The notes under the pieces: generated by a model
Told to the model about the DNA's origin: nothing
The model's database searches: none
The model's input: only the letters and a program-made list of their open reading frames with translations
Shown: positions 1 through 6,958 of the stretch, piece after piece
How positions within the stretch are numbered: the first letter of the stretch is position 1
Layout: the number at the start of each line of letters is the position of its first letter
Made by a program: the position numbers and the translations under genes
Source of the DNA: CAZXVU01 sp964644465
GTDB taxonomy: Bacteria > Chlamydiota > Chlamydiia > Chlamydiales > SM23-39
Length of the DNA: 15,986 nt
Assembly: GCA_964644465.1 (NCBI GenBank)
Contig: CAZXVU010000043.1
Span: 1 to 15,986, forward strand
Reading direction: 5' to 3'

Positions 1-29
1 TCGAATTCAGGGCGCCTCCTTGTCATATT

Positions 30-52
30 CCCAAATTTTGAATTCATTTGGG
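30..52. other. AT-rich hairpin, possible weak terminator of an upstream gene
   Basis: CCCAAAT (30-36) and ATTTGGG (46-52) form a perfect 7-bp stem around a 9-nt loop, followed by TATTATTT. No reading frame can be supported in the first 115 bases, so this may be the end of a transcription unit to the left. The T tract is interrupted, so the terminator role is inference. Confidence 0.3.
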
Positions 53-129
53 TATTATTTCCCCTATACGATCTGAAAGAGATAAAGGAAACAATTTATT
101 AAAAGGAAGGCAAGGTTAAGAGAAAAAAT

Positions 130-264
130 CGGGCAAGGGCACGGGCACGAAAGGCAGTCGGGAGAAGCCCCCGCTGCCCCCCTTTAGACTAACAAACGTT
201 GGTTTCGGATAAGCCCTTGCAAAAGAAATCGTGCCCGTGCCCTTGCCCGTGAGCCTGCCCGATC
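130..264. repeat. Inverted repeat built from a GGGCAC-like hexamer
   Basis: A perfect 21-bp inverted repeat is formed by 130-150 and 229-249, separated by 78 nt. Each arm is a short tandem array of a 6-mer. The left arm reads ATC-GGGCAA-GGGCAC-GGGCAC-GA on the plus strand. The right arm on the minus strand reads ATC-GGGCAG-GCTCAC-GGGCAA-GGGCAC-GGGCAC-GA, so it has two extra hexamers. A second inverted pair, 217-227 with 288-298 (11 bp, TTGCAAAAGAA), straddles the right arm and could compete with the long hairpin. The element is far more GC-rich than its surroundings and lies upstream of the tRNA-Gln promoter. The frames across it give only Arg-Ala type low-complexity peptides, so it is read as non-coding, possibly a miniature repeat element. 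Confidence 0.7.
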
Positions 265-317
265 TTTTATTTCTAAAAATGATTTTATTCTTTTGCAAAC
301 CATTCTCTTATGGTTTG

Positions 318-347
318 TTGCAAAATATTTGGGGGGTGGGGTATTAT
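318..347 (+). promoter_or_regulatory. Candidate sigma-70-type promoter for tRNA-Gln
   Basis: TTGCAA (318-323, 4/6 to consensus) and TATTAT (342-347, 5/6) are 18 nt apart. Transcription would start near 354, about 17 nt before the tRNA. The spacer holds an unusual run of ten G interrupted by one T (331-341). Only 22 nt separate the tRNA from prs, so the same promoter may read into prs. Confidence 0.45.
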
Positions 348-370
348 GGCTCGTGTTTTTACATTTTCGA

Positions 371-442
<72 letters not shown>

Positions 443-464
443 CTTTTGAGAGCTGCGCCCAAAT

Positions 465-1394
465 ATGACAAAATCTGACAGCTCCTTTATGATATTCGCA
501 GGCTCTTCCCATCCTGAATTGGCTGAGGAAGTAGCTCATGCACTCCATGTCAAATTGGGCAAGGTTCTCATAGAGTCGTTTCCCGATGGGGAAATCGGAG
601 TCCAGATCCTCGAGAATGTGCGAGGGAAAGAGGCGTTTGTGCTGCAATCAGTAGCCCGCCATCCCAACCATTATCTCATGGAACTGCTGATTATGGTCGA
701 TGCGTTGAAACGCGCCTCGGCCCGCAGTATTGTCGCTGTCATACCTTATTATCCGTATGCGCGGCAAGACCGAAAGGACAAAGGACGGGTTCCGATAACG
801 GCCAAACTTGTGGCCGATCTTCTGGAAAGAGCGGGTGTGACGCGGGTCCTCACAATGGACTTGCACACGGAACAGATCCAAGGCTTTTTCAACATTCCAG
901 TCGATCACCTGTACGCGCGGCCTTTGTTTGTGAAGATGCTGCGGGAAATGAAATTGAAAGACGCTGTGATTGTTTCTCCCGATGTGGGGAGCAATAAAAT
1001 GGCGCGGAAATTTGCAGAGGATTTAAAACTCGATCTCGCGATTGTCGATAAAAGACGAGTGAATGCGCAGACAGTAGAAGTCTATGCCCTGATCGGAGAC
1101 GTTAAGGGCAAGCAGGTCATCTTAGTGGATGATATCTGTTCGACTGGAGGCACTTTGAAGACAGCCGCGAAAGTATGTAGAGAAGAAGGCGCAAAAAGCG
1201 TCTTTGCCGTTGTAACGCACGGCCTGATGGTGAGTGGAACACAACTAGATGGGATCGATAAGGTCTTCATCACAAATTCCGTTCCTCCGCCTAAAAATGC
1301 CAAAGTACAGGCGATCACCGTCGCCCCGATGTTTGGACAGGCCATTGACTGCGTTGTCTCGGCAAAGTCGATTTCATCGCTCTTTAAGAGATAA
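465..1394 (+). CDS. prs: Ribose-phosphate pyrophosphokinase (PRPP synthetase)
   Basis: Transfers pyrophosphate from ATP to ribose 5-phosphate to give PRPP, the precursor for nucleotide, NAD, His and Trp pathways; a cytosolic enzyme. The 309-residue length fits class I enzymes (E. coli 315). Visible are the flexible-loop motif YARQDRK near 98-104, the metal/ATP site DLHTEQIQGFF at 132-142, and the PRPP-binding loop VILVDDICSTGGT at 218-230. The ATG at 465 gives a short N-terminal extension. The family usually begins closer to Met9 (489), but 489 has no Shine-Dalgarno, whereas GAGAG precedes 465 at a slightly long spacing. prs directly before rplY/ctc and pth is a common bacterial arrangement; rplY follows after 12 nt. 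Confidence 0.96.
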   Translation: MTKSDSSFMIFAGSSHPELAEEVAHALHVKLGKVLIESFPDGEIGVQILENVRGKEAFVLQSVARHPNHYLMELLIMVDALKRASARSIVAVIPYYPYARQDRKDKGRVPITAKLVADLLERAGVTRVLTMDLHTEQIQGFFNIPVDHLYARPLFVKMLREMKLKDAVIVSPDVGSNKMARKFAEDLKLDLAIVDKRRVNAQTVEVYALIGDVKGKQVILVDDICSTGGTLKTAAKVCREEGAKSVFAVVTHGLMVSGTQLDGIDKVFITNSVPPPKNAKVQAITVAPMFGQAIDCVVSAKSISSLFKR

Positions 1395-1406
1395 ATATGA
1401 GGAATT

Positions 1407-1973
1407 ATGAAGCTAACACTATCTAAACGTGCAGTTGGGAAAAAGGGCGAAACAAAACGGATCCGCCGCGAAGGACATATCCCTGGAGTTCTTTATGGCG
1501 CAGGCGTTGCAGTCCAACCTGTCTACGTCAATGGCGATGAAATCCGGACGATTTTACGCAACATGAAGAGCGGTCTTTTGTCGACGACTATCTTTGAGTT
1601 AAGTCATGAGAATAAAAAGCATAAAGCGATCCTGAAAGACATCCAGTATCACGTGACCAGTTACGAAGTACAGCATGTGGACTTCGTGCTCCTCTCCGAT
1701 GATGTGCCTGTGAGCGTCAATGTTCCTATTCAAATTCTAGGTCTTGCGGAATGCGCCGGAATTAAACTCGGCGGCTTTTTACGCCAAGTGATACGAACAA
1801 TGAAAGTATCCTGCTTACCAAAGCATATACCTCAGGAATTCACAATCGATATACGCGACTTGAACATAGCGCAATCAAAACGCCTTGCCGATATCGTTCT
1901 GCCGGAACATGTGAAACCTCTTGCCAAAATGAATGAAGTGGCAGTTGTCATCGCGAAGAAAGCAGGGACATAA
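1407..1973 (+). CDS. rplY: 50S ribosomal protein L25 (Ctc/TL5 type)
   Basis: Binds 5S rRNA in the central protuberance of the large subunit. The 188-residue length marks the two-domain Ctc form rather than the short E. coli L25. The N-terminal part (about 1-90) carries the family opening with GKKGETKRIRREGHIPGVLYG near residues 12-32, and the second half (about 95-185) is the beta-rich TL5 C-domain. The Shine-Dalgarno GAGG at 1399-1402 sits 4 nt before the ATG. It lies 12 nt after prs and 3 nt before pth, so the three genes are almost certainly one operon. I see no odd features. Confidence 0.95.
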   Translation: MKLTLSKRAVGKKGETKRIRREGHIPGVLYGAGVAVQPVYVNGDEIRTILRNMKSGLLSTTIFELSHENKKHKAILKDIQYHVTSYEVQHVDFVLLSDDVPVSVNVPIQILGLAECAGIKLGGFLRQVIRTMKVSCLPKHIPQEFTIDIRDLNIAQSKRLADIVLPEHVKPLAKMNEVAVVIAKKAGT

Positions 1974-1976
1974 TGT

Positions 1977-2558
1977 GTGGGGAATAAATTCCTCATTGTA
2001 GGTCTTGGCAATCCTGGTAAACAGTATGACAGGACGCGGCATAATATTGGTTTTGCCGCAGTTGACGAACTCGCTCGCAAACATAAGCTTGAGTTCCGGA
2101 AACAACTAAAGTTCAAAACAAGCGTTGCCGAAGGACAAATCGGCGGCGACGATGGTTTTCTCTTAAAGCCGCTGACATATATGAATAACAGCGGCGAAGC
2201 AGTAGCTCTAGTAACGAACTACTTGCAAATTGATCTGTCCCGTATCCTCATCGTCGCTGACGATGTGGCCATTCCTCTGGGACAGCTGCGGATGAAAATC
2301 AATAGCAGCTCAGGTGGCCATAATGGTCTCAAGAGTATTGAAGAGCATCTGCAGACCGACCGTTATGCGCGGCTCCGGATTGGAGTTGGCGATAAGCTAG
2401 GGGGAGAACTCACCGACCATGTGTTGGGAAGGTTTTCTGAAGAGGAAGAAAAGCTCATTCCAGGCGTTCTGGAAAGAGCCGTTCAGTCGATCGAAATATG
2501 GCTGGACAAAGGAATAACCAGTGCGATGGATTTTGCAAACGTCCGACCGAAAGTCTGA
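1977..2558 (+). CDS. pth: Peptidyl-tRNA hydrolase
   Basis: Cleaves the ester bond of peptidyl-tRNAs released by stalled ribosomes, recycling tRNA in the cytosol. The N-terminus shows the family signature IVGLGNPGKQYDRTRHNIGF at about 7-26, containing the catalytic His22 and Asn12. The second signature lies around 95-120, with the Asp-Asp pair (DDVAIPLGQLR) and SSGGHNGLKSI. The 193-residue length is normal. The start is GTG at 1977: the nearby ATG at 1973 is out of frame and the in-frame codon lies 3 nt after the rplY stop. AGCAGGG at 1961-1967 inside the rplY end is the likely ribosome site. Confidence 0.95.
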   Translation: MGNKFLIVGLGNPGKQYDRTRHNIGFAAVDELARKHKLEFRKQLKFKTSVAEGQIGGDDGFLLKPLTYMNNSGEAVALVTNYLQIDLSRILIVADDVAIPLGQLRMKINSSSGGHNGLKSIEEHLQTDRYARLRIGVGDKLGGELTDHVLGRFSEEEEKLIPGVLERAVQSIEIWLDKGITSAMDFANVRPKV

Positions 2559-2593
2559 CAAGTGTCCATCGACTCCGAGCATTGGAGAAATGT

Positions 2594-2941
2594 ATGATGA
2601 AAAAAGAGCGAAGAGAGCTCTACGAAGGGATGTATATCCTCAGCGCTACGCTGAGCGACGACTCCCGCAAGAAAGCATTCGATAAGATTACAGATGGAAT
2701 CACCGAGAAAGGTGGCGAAATTCTGAAAATCCACGAACAAGGCCGGCGCAAGCTCGCTTATGATATCGACGGAAAGCGCGAAGGGTACTATTACGTGCTC
2801 TATTTCAATGCGCCAACCCAATCTATCCTTGAACTCTGGAAAGAATATCACCTCCACGAAGACCTGATCCGCTTCATGACAATGCGCACAGATAAAGTCT
2901 TAGAGACCCTCGAATTCAAACCCATCAAAACGCAAGGTTAA
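2594..2941 (+). CDS. rpsF: 30S ribosomal protein S6
   Basis: Ribosomal protein of the platform, binding 16S rRNA together with S18. The protein is about 115 residues and shows the S6 pattern YEGMYIL near the N-terminus, EQGRRKLAYDI in the middle and IRFMTMRTDK near the C-terminus. An upstream open frame would give a longer product, but that part lies mostly inside pth and does not look like S6. The start is one of two adjacent in-frame ATGs, 2594 or 2597; GGAG at 2584-2587 serves both (6 or 9 nt spacing), and family members that begin MKK would favour 2597. rpsR follows after 2 nt, as in most bacteria. Confidence 0.94.
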   Translation: MMKKERRELYEGMYILSATLSDDSRKKAFDKITDGITEKGGEILKIHEQGRRKLAYDIDGKREGYYYVLYFNAPTQSILELWKEYHLHEDLIRFMTMRTDKVLETLEFKPIKTQG

Positions 2942-2943
2942 CC

Positions 2944-3213
2944 ATGATGCTAGATCAGAAAAGACCACCTAGAGTGAATAGCGATTCATCATCGCCCTTT
3001 GCGAGAAAGAAGAAAAGCTGCCCATTTATGGCATCCAAAGTCGAAAAGATCGACTTTAAAGATACAGAGACCTTGAGACAGTTCATCACTGAGCGAGGCA
3101 AGATTTTGCCGCGCCGCATCACAGGTGTATCGTATTACTATCAAAAACTGTTGAAGAAAGCGATCAAGCAAGCCCGCCACATGGCGCTGCTTCCTTTCGT
3201 TTCGGAAGAATAA
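2944..3213 (+). CDS. rpsR: 30S ribosomal protein S18
   Basis: Small-subunit protein that pairs with S6 on the platform. The 89 residues hold the core family signature: DFKDTETLRQFITERGKILP at about 37-56, RRITGVS, and KAIKQARHMALLPF near the end. The N-terminal 35 residues are a basic extension with KKKSCPF. ATG 2944 is immediately followed by a second in-frame ATG at 2947; AAGG at 2934-2937, inside the rpsF end, is the likely ribosome site. It is wedged between rpsF (2 nt) and rplI (12 nt), the standard S6-S18-L9 order. Confidence 0.95.
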   Translation: MMLDQKRPPRVNSDSSSPFARKKKSCPFMASKVEKIDFKDTETLRQFITERGKILPRRITGVSYYYQKLLKKAIKQARHMALLPFVSEE

Positions 3214-3225
3214 GAGGAGGACAAC

Positions 3226-3765
3226 GTGAAACAACAATTGCTATTATTGGAAGACGTTGAAGCCCTCGGCAAAAAGGGCGAAGTCGTCTCCGCGAAACCA
3301 GGATACGTCCGCAATTTTCTCCTTCCTCAAGGAATGGCTGTGGTTGCAAACAAAAATATGCTCCGCAAACAAGAACGCCTCCGCGCGGAACGGGAAAAGC
3401 AAGCTATTATCGACCGGAAAGAGTCGGAAGAGCTCGCAATGCAGATTGCATCCCTGGTTCTCGAAACACGAGTGAAAGTCGATCCAGAAGGACATATGTA
3501 CGGCTCTGTATCAGCAGGCGATATTGCCCAACTCTTCAAAGAGAAGGGACTTCCTTTAGATAAGAAAAATATCCAGCTGACACGACCCATCAAGGAAACT
3601 GGTATCCACAAGATTCCTTTGAAGCTCAAAGAAGGCATCGTGGTTCCTTGCCAATTGAACATCATTGCTGAAGGCGTTGCTGCTGCTGGAATCGAGCAAG
3701 TTGTGGCTCCAATCCCAGTAGAAGGCGCAGCTGAAGAGTCTAAGGAGTCAGAGAAATCTGAATGA
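3226..3765 (+). CDS. rplI: 50S ribosomal protein L9
   Basis: Two-domain large-subunit protein that anchors near the L1 stalk. The L9 signature is plain at residues 15-34, ending GYVRNFLLP, followed by the long connecting helix (about 42-75, rich in Arg/Glu/Lys) and a C-terminal domain. The start is GTG at 3226, fixed by a strong Shine-Dalgarno AGAGGAGG at 3213-3220 with 5-nt spacing. At 179 residues it is longer than E. coli L9 (149), the excess being an acidic Ser/Glu tail from about residue 164. Its TGA stop overlaps the ispE ATG (ATGA at 3762-3765), so ispE is translationally coupled to it. Confidence 0.95.
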   Translation: MKQQLLLLEDVEALGKKGEVVSAKPGYVRNFLLPQGMAVVANKNMLRKQERLRAEREKQAIIDRKESEELAMQIASLVLETRVKVDPEGHMYGSVSAGDIAQLFKEKGLPLDKKNIQLTRPIKETGIHKIPLKLKEGIVVPCQLNIIAEGVAAAGIEQVVAPIPVEGAAEESKESEKSE

Positions 3766-4568
3766 TTTTCCAATCGCCCGCTAAGCTAAATCTTTTTTTC
3801 AAGGTTTTGCAGAAGCGGCCTGATGGATATCATGATATAGCTTCCCTATTCCAGGCGATCGACTTGTGCGATCGCCTTTTTTTTTCTTTTACAGATCAAG
3901 ATGAATTGACCTGTTCCGATCCCCAGATTCCTTGCGACGGCTCCAATCTCGTTGCAAAAGCCCTAACCCTTTTCCGTTCTCAGTTCTCTTGCCCCTTTTT
4001 CAAAATCCACATAGAAAAAAATATACCCATTCAAGCTGGTTTCGGAGGCGGAAGCAGCAATGCCGCGACCACCCTTTGGGCGCTCAATGAGCTCATGGGC
4101 CGCCCCGCAACTTTTACACAACTAAAGGAAATGGGCGCTGCCATCGGATCCGATGTGGCCTTTTTCTTTTCATCGGGGACTGCCTATTGCACTGGCCGCG
4201 GAGAAATCCTCGAGCCTTTTGCTCTTCCTACTCCACTGAAAGGCTGGCTTGCCAAACCCTTCTACGGCCTATCAACTCCTCTCGTCTATAAAAATACCAA
4301 GATCGATGAACTGTCTCCCCGCGATCCCCGTATCGCCCTAAAAAACTATCCAAGCTTCTTCAATGATCTCGAAACGCCTGCCTTTCGATTAGAGCCAAGG
4401 CTCATCGACCTTCGCAAGGCTCTCCAAGCGATGGGCTATTCTCAAATCACCATGACTGGCAGCGGAACCGCCTTTTTCTTTTTTGGCGACAAGACACCCT
4501 CTCCTTTGGAAGGCGTTACTTTTTTCCCATTCAAATCGACGAATCGTATTCACGATTCCTGGTATTAA
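3762..4568 (+). CDS. ispE: 4-diphosphocytidyl-2-C-methyl-D-erythritol kinase
   Basis: GHMP-family kinase that phosphorylates CDP-methylerythritol at the 2-hydroxyl, the fourth step of the MEP isoprenoid pathway. The N-terminus has SPAKLNLF with Lys8 and Asn10. The glycine-rich ATP loop PIQAGFGGGSSNAAT lies at 89-103, catalytic Asp131 sits in GSDVAFFFSSG, and the third GHMP motif MTGSGTAFF is at 231-239. The 268 residues are slightly short but complete. The start overlaps the rplI stop by 4 nt, and no independent ribosome site is obvious, so it relies on coupling. Codons 31-43 form a perfect intrinsic-terminator structure (annotated separately), which is highly unusual in a reading frame. Confidence 0.95.
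   Translation: MIFQSPAKLNLFFKVLQKRPDGYHDIASLFQAIDLCDRLFFSFTDQDELTCSDPQIPCDGSNLVAKALTLFRSQFSCPFFKIHIEKNIPIQAGFGGGSSNAATTLWALNELMGRPATFTQLKEMGAAIGSDVAFFFSSGTAYCTGRGEILEPFALPTPLKGWLAKPFYGLSTPLVYKNTKIDELSPRDPRIALKNYPSFFNDLETPAFRLEPRLIDLRKALQAMGYSQITMTGSGTAFFFFGDKTPSPLEGVTFFPFKSTNRIHDSWY
3853..3890 (+). terminator. Intrinsic terminator structure inside ispE
   Basis: AGGCGATCG (3853-3861) and CGATCGCCT (3869-3877) form a perfect 9-bp GC-rich stem around a 7-nt loop. The 3' arm runs straight into a tract of nine T (3877-3885), then C and four more T. This has every feature of a Rho-independent terminator on the coding strand, yet lies about 90-130 nt into ispE and is read as Gln-Ala-Ile-Asp-Leu-Cys-Asp-Arg-Leu-Phe-Phe. 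Ribosomes translating ispE would be expected to mask it. When translation fails, it could end transcripts after rplI. Confidence 0.65.
4541..4558. other. Hairpin at the 3' end of ispE
   Basis: GAATCGT (4541-4547) and ACGATTC (4552-4558) form a perfect 7-bp stem with a 4-nt loop in the last codons of ispE. No T tract follows, so it is not a convincing terminator. It may stabilise the 3' end or mark the boundary with hldD. Confidence 0.35.
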
Positions 4569-4600
4569 TCTCTTCTGTTATACTCATCTAGACAACTAGA
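4556..4600 (+). promoter_or_regulatory. Weak candidate promoter and leader hairpin for hldD
   Basis: TATACT (4579-4584) is a good -10 match, but the hexamer 17 nt upstream (TTCCTG, 4556-4561) is poor. Just downstream, TCTAG (4587-4591) and CTAGA (4596-4600) form a small hairpin whose 3' arm abuts the GAGAG ribosome site of hldD. The 42-nt gap after ispE leaves room for a promoter, but read-through from the upstream operon is equally possible. Confidence 0.25.
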
Positions 4601-4610
4601 GAGACTCCTG

Positions 4611-5606
4611 ATGACAAAACCGCCATTGATACTAGTTACGGGCGCTGCCGGGATGATTGGTTCCGGAGTGGTACGCCATCTAAACGATCTTGGAAAAACG
4701 AATCTCCTCCTTGTCGATGATCTGAAGAAAACCGATAAATGGAAAAACTTGGTCGGCAAACAATTCGTCGATCTCATTTCCCGCTATAAACTTTTCGAAT
4801 GGCTCGATCAGCGCGACCAAGAGATCGATGCCATCATCCATTTAGGCGCCTGCTCTGACACAATGGAAGCGGATGCCGATTATTTGATGGAAAACAACTT
4901 CCATTTTTCCATTCGATTAGCTAAATGGGCTACCCAGAATAAGATACGATTCATTTACGCCTCTTCAGCCGCTACATATGGCGACGGAAATATGGGATTT
5001 TCTGACGATGAAACGGCCCTAGAAACGCTGCGGCCCATCAATATGTATGCCTTCTCAAAACATCTCGTTGACCTCTGGCTGAAACGGGAAGGGCTGTTGA
5101 ACCAAGTCGTTGGGTTGAAATACTTCAATGTATTCGGCCCCAATGAATATCATAAAGGGCGCATGGCCTCGATGGTCCTGAAGATGATGCACAAAGCGGA
5201 GAACGAGGGTGTCATCCAGCTCTATAAATCGAATGACCCTAAATATTCCGACGGCGGACAGATGCGCGATTTCATCTATTTAAAAGACGCCGTGCGGATG
5301 ACCTGCGCATTACTCGAGCCGAAATACCGCCATGTGATGGGGATTTACAATATCGGCCAGGGAAAAACAACGACCTGGAACGAGCTCGCCGACGGGTTGT
5401 TCAAAGCTCTGAACAAAAGGGCAAACATCCACTATATCGAAATGCCTCCCGAGCTCAATAAGCAATACCAGAATTATACTTGCGCAGACATGCGTAAATT
5501 CCTTAAGATCTTCTCATCTGATGCCAAACATATTCAATTGACTCCAATCAATGAGTCAGTGCGAGAATATGTACAGGAGTATCTGGTGGGAAGCGATCGA
5601 TGGTAA
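4611..5606 (+). CDS. hldD: ADP-L-glycero-D-manno-heptose 6-epimerase
   Basis: Extended short-chain dehydrogenase/reductase that interconverts ADP-D,D- and ADP-L,D-heptose, the last step in making the LPS core heptose donor. The Rossmann motif GAAGMIGSG is at 11-19, SSAATYG at 118-124 and the catalytic Tyr146-x-x-x-Lys150 (YAFSK). FNVFGPNEYHKGRMASM and GGQMRDFIY in the second half are typical of HldD. The 331-residue length is a little above E. coli HldD (310). GAGAG at 4599-4603 precedes the ATG. It overlaps hldE by 7 nt, so the two are co-translated. The gene implies heptose in the LPS, unlike the heptose-free LPS of Chlamydiaceae. Confidence 0.93.
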   Translation: MTKPPLILVTGAAGMIGSGVVRHLNDLGKTNLLLVDDLKKTDKWKNLVGKQFVDLISRYKLFEWLDQRDQEIDAIIHLGACSDTMEADADYLMENNFHFSIRLAKWATQNKIRFIYASSAATYGDGNMGFSDDETALETLRPINMYAFSKHLVDLWLKREGLLNQVVGLKYFNVFGPNEYHKGRMASMVLKMMHKAENEGVIQLYKSNDPKYSDGGQMRDFIYLKDAVRMTCALLEPKYRHVMGIYNIGQGKTTTWNELADGLFKALNKRANIHYIEMPPELNKQYQNYTCADMRKFLKIFSSDAKHIQLTPINESVREYVQEYLVGSDRW

Positions 5607-6958
5607 AACTCTCTGGGACTTTCGGACACTTTCGTCCTTTCAGCGCGCTCGTTCTAGGCGACTTCATGCTCGATACCTATACAACAGGAAGGGTCAAACG
5701 GATTTCTCCCGAAGCCCCCGTCCCTATCATGGAAGTATTGAAGCAAGAATCCCGGCCTGGCGGCGCAGGCAATGTCGTGCTCAATCTCACAACTCTTGGC
5801 GGACAAGTTTTTGCTGTAGGCCGAATCGGTTCCGATTCTGAAGGAAAACATCTCAAAGATCGATTGAATTTTGTGGGCGCCGATACACAAGCGCTTTTAG
5901 TGGAACCCCATTATAAAACACCTGTTAAAAACCGCCTCATCGCAGATAGCCAACAGCTTCTTCGCGTTGATTTAGAGACGATCACCCCTTTGGATCTGGA
6001 TCTTGAAAAAGAAATCATGGAACGGCTCCATATCTTGATCCCTCAAGTGCAAGTAGTGGCCCTCTCCGATTATGGAAAAGGGTTTTTAACCAATCGATTG
6101 ATCTCTGCAGCATTGGAAATCGCAAGAAAAGCCAAAATTCCAGCCATTGTAGATCCCAAAGGATCGGATTTTACGAAATATAAAGGCGCAACGGTTCTAA
6201 AGCCGAATCAATCCGAGGCTTATGCAGCTGCCAAAATGGCGCCATCGACGCCTTTGCATCTAGTTGCAAAGCAACTGATGGAAATTTCTTCTGCTGAACT
6301 TCTATTGATTACACGCTCCGAGGCGGGTATTTCTCTGTTCGATGGCCAAGGAAACCAGAGCGATTTTCCTGTCCGTTCTAAAGAAGTCAAAGATGTGACG
6401 GGGGCCGGCGATACAGTTCTTGCTTTGATCTGTTCAGGGCTTGCCAACGGGCTTGATATCCATGTTTCCGTGCAGCTGGCAAATATTGCTGCGGGTATTT
6501 CCATCGAACGTTTAGGCTGCGTCCAAATCACTCTCTCCGAACTCGCCCTTCGTCTTTTAGAATATGATTGCGACACGAAAATCTTCGATGAGAGCCATAC
6601 TTACGCTCTTCGTCAGGTTCTTAAAGGCAAGCTCTATTCCCTTCTTGTCTTGCAAAAAGGGCAGGGGATGACGAACTCTCTCTTCCGCACGATCCGCCAG
6701 CTCTCCGGCCGCGATGGGCATGAATTGATCATTTATGTGCGCGACACCCATCCCAATGATGAGTTTGTCCATCTTCTCTCATCTTTGCATGAGGTCGATT
6801 ACATTATTTTGCAAACGGAAAGCCTGAAACATCTCTGCGATGCAATCCAGCCTCACGAAGTCTATTTATTAGAAGGGGAACAAGTAGTTCATTTGGATCA
6901 GGCTAAAGATTTGTTAGAGACTTTGATGAAAGTTTCAACAGCCTTACCTTTCTCATAG
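5600..6958 (+). CDS. hldE: Heptose kinase HldE with degenerate nucleotidyltransferase half
   Basis: The N-terminal PfkB/ribokinase-type domain (about 1-320) should phosphorylate heptose 7-phosphate at C1. It shows RISPEAPVP at 34-42, RPGGAGN at 52-58, DPKGSDF at 185-191, TRSEAG at 238-243, and DVTGAGDT at 265-272 with catalytic Asp271. Residues about 340-440 align by pattern with the HldE nucleotidyltransferase domain (VDYIILQTESL near 399-409, VYLLEG near 421). However, the family's FDxLHxGH nucleotide-binding motif is absent: the matching stretch reads LQKGQGMTNS. The frame is intact, so this is sequence decay rather than a frameshift. The ATP-dependent adenylyl transfer step therefore probably needs another protein. 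The 452 residues compare with 477 in E. coli. The 3' end overlaps the opposite-strand mnmA by 61 nt. Confidence 0.9.
   Translation: MVKLSGTFGHFRPFSALVLGDFMLDTYTTGRVKRISPEAPVPIMEVLKQESRPGGAGNVVLNLTTLGGQVFAVGRIGSDSEGKHLKDRLNFVGADTQALLVEPHYKTPVKNRLIADSQQLLRVDLETITPLDLDLEKEIMERLHILIPQVQVVALSDYGKGFLTNRLISAALEIARKAKIPAIVDPKGSDFTKYKGATVLKPNQSEAYAAAKMAPSTPLHLVAKQLMEISSAELLLITRSEAGISLFDGQGNQSDFPVRSKEVKDVTGAGDTVLALICSGLANGLDIHVSVQLANIAAGISIERLGCVQITLSELALRLLEYDCDTKIFDESHTYALRQVLKGKLYSLLVLQKGQGMTNSLFRTIRQLSGRDGHELIIYVRDTHPNDEFVHLLSSLHEVDYIILQTESLKHLCDAIQPHEVYLLEGEQVVHLDQAKDLLETLMKVSTALPFS

Noticed and set aside
131..264. Possible CRISPR or minisatellite array
   Set aside because: The units are only 6 nt with no unique spacers, and occur as two opposed short arrays.
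2498..2593. Longer S6 protein starting inside pth
   Set aside because: The extra residues lie largely in the pth frame region, do not resemble S6, and a good ribosome site precedes 2594.
3854..3876. GCGATCGC-like sequence as a HIP1 element
   Set aside because: The octamer is not intact; the bases are explained by the hairpin and the IspE codons.
6600..6700. Frameshift hiding the HldE HxGH motif
   Set aside because: The pattern of the transferase domain continues in the same frame before and after, and I could not find the motif in the other frames.
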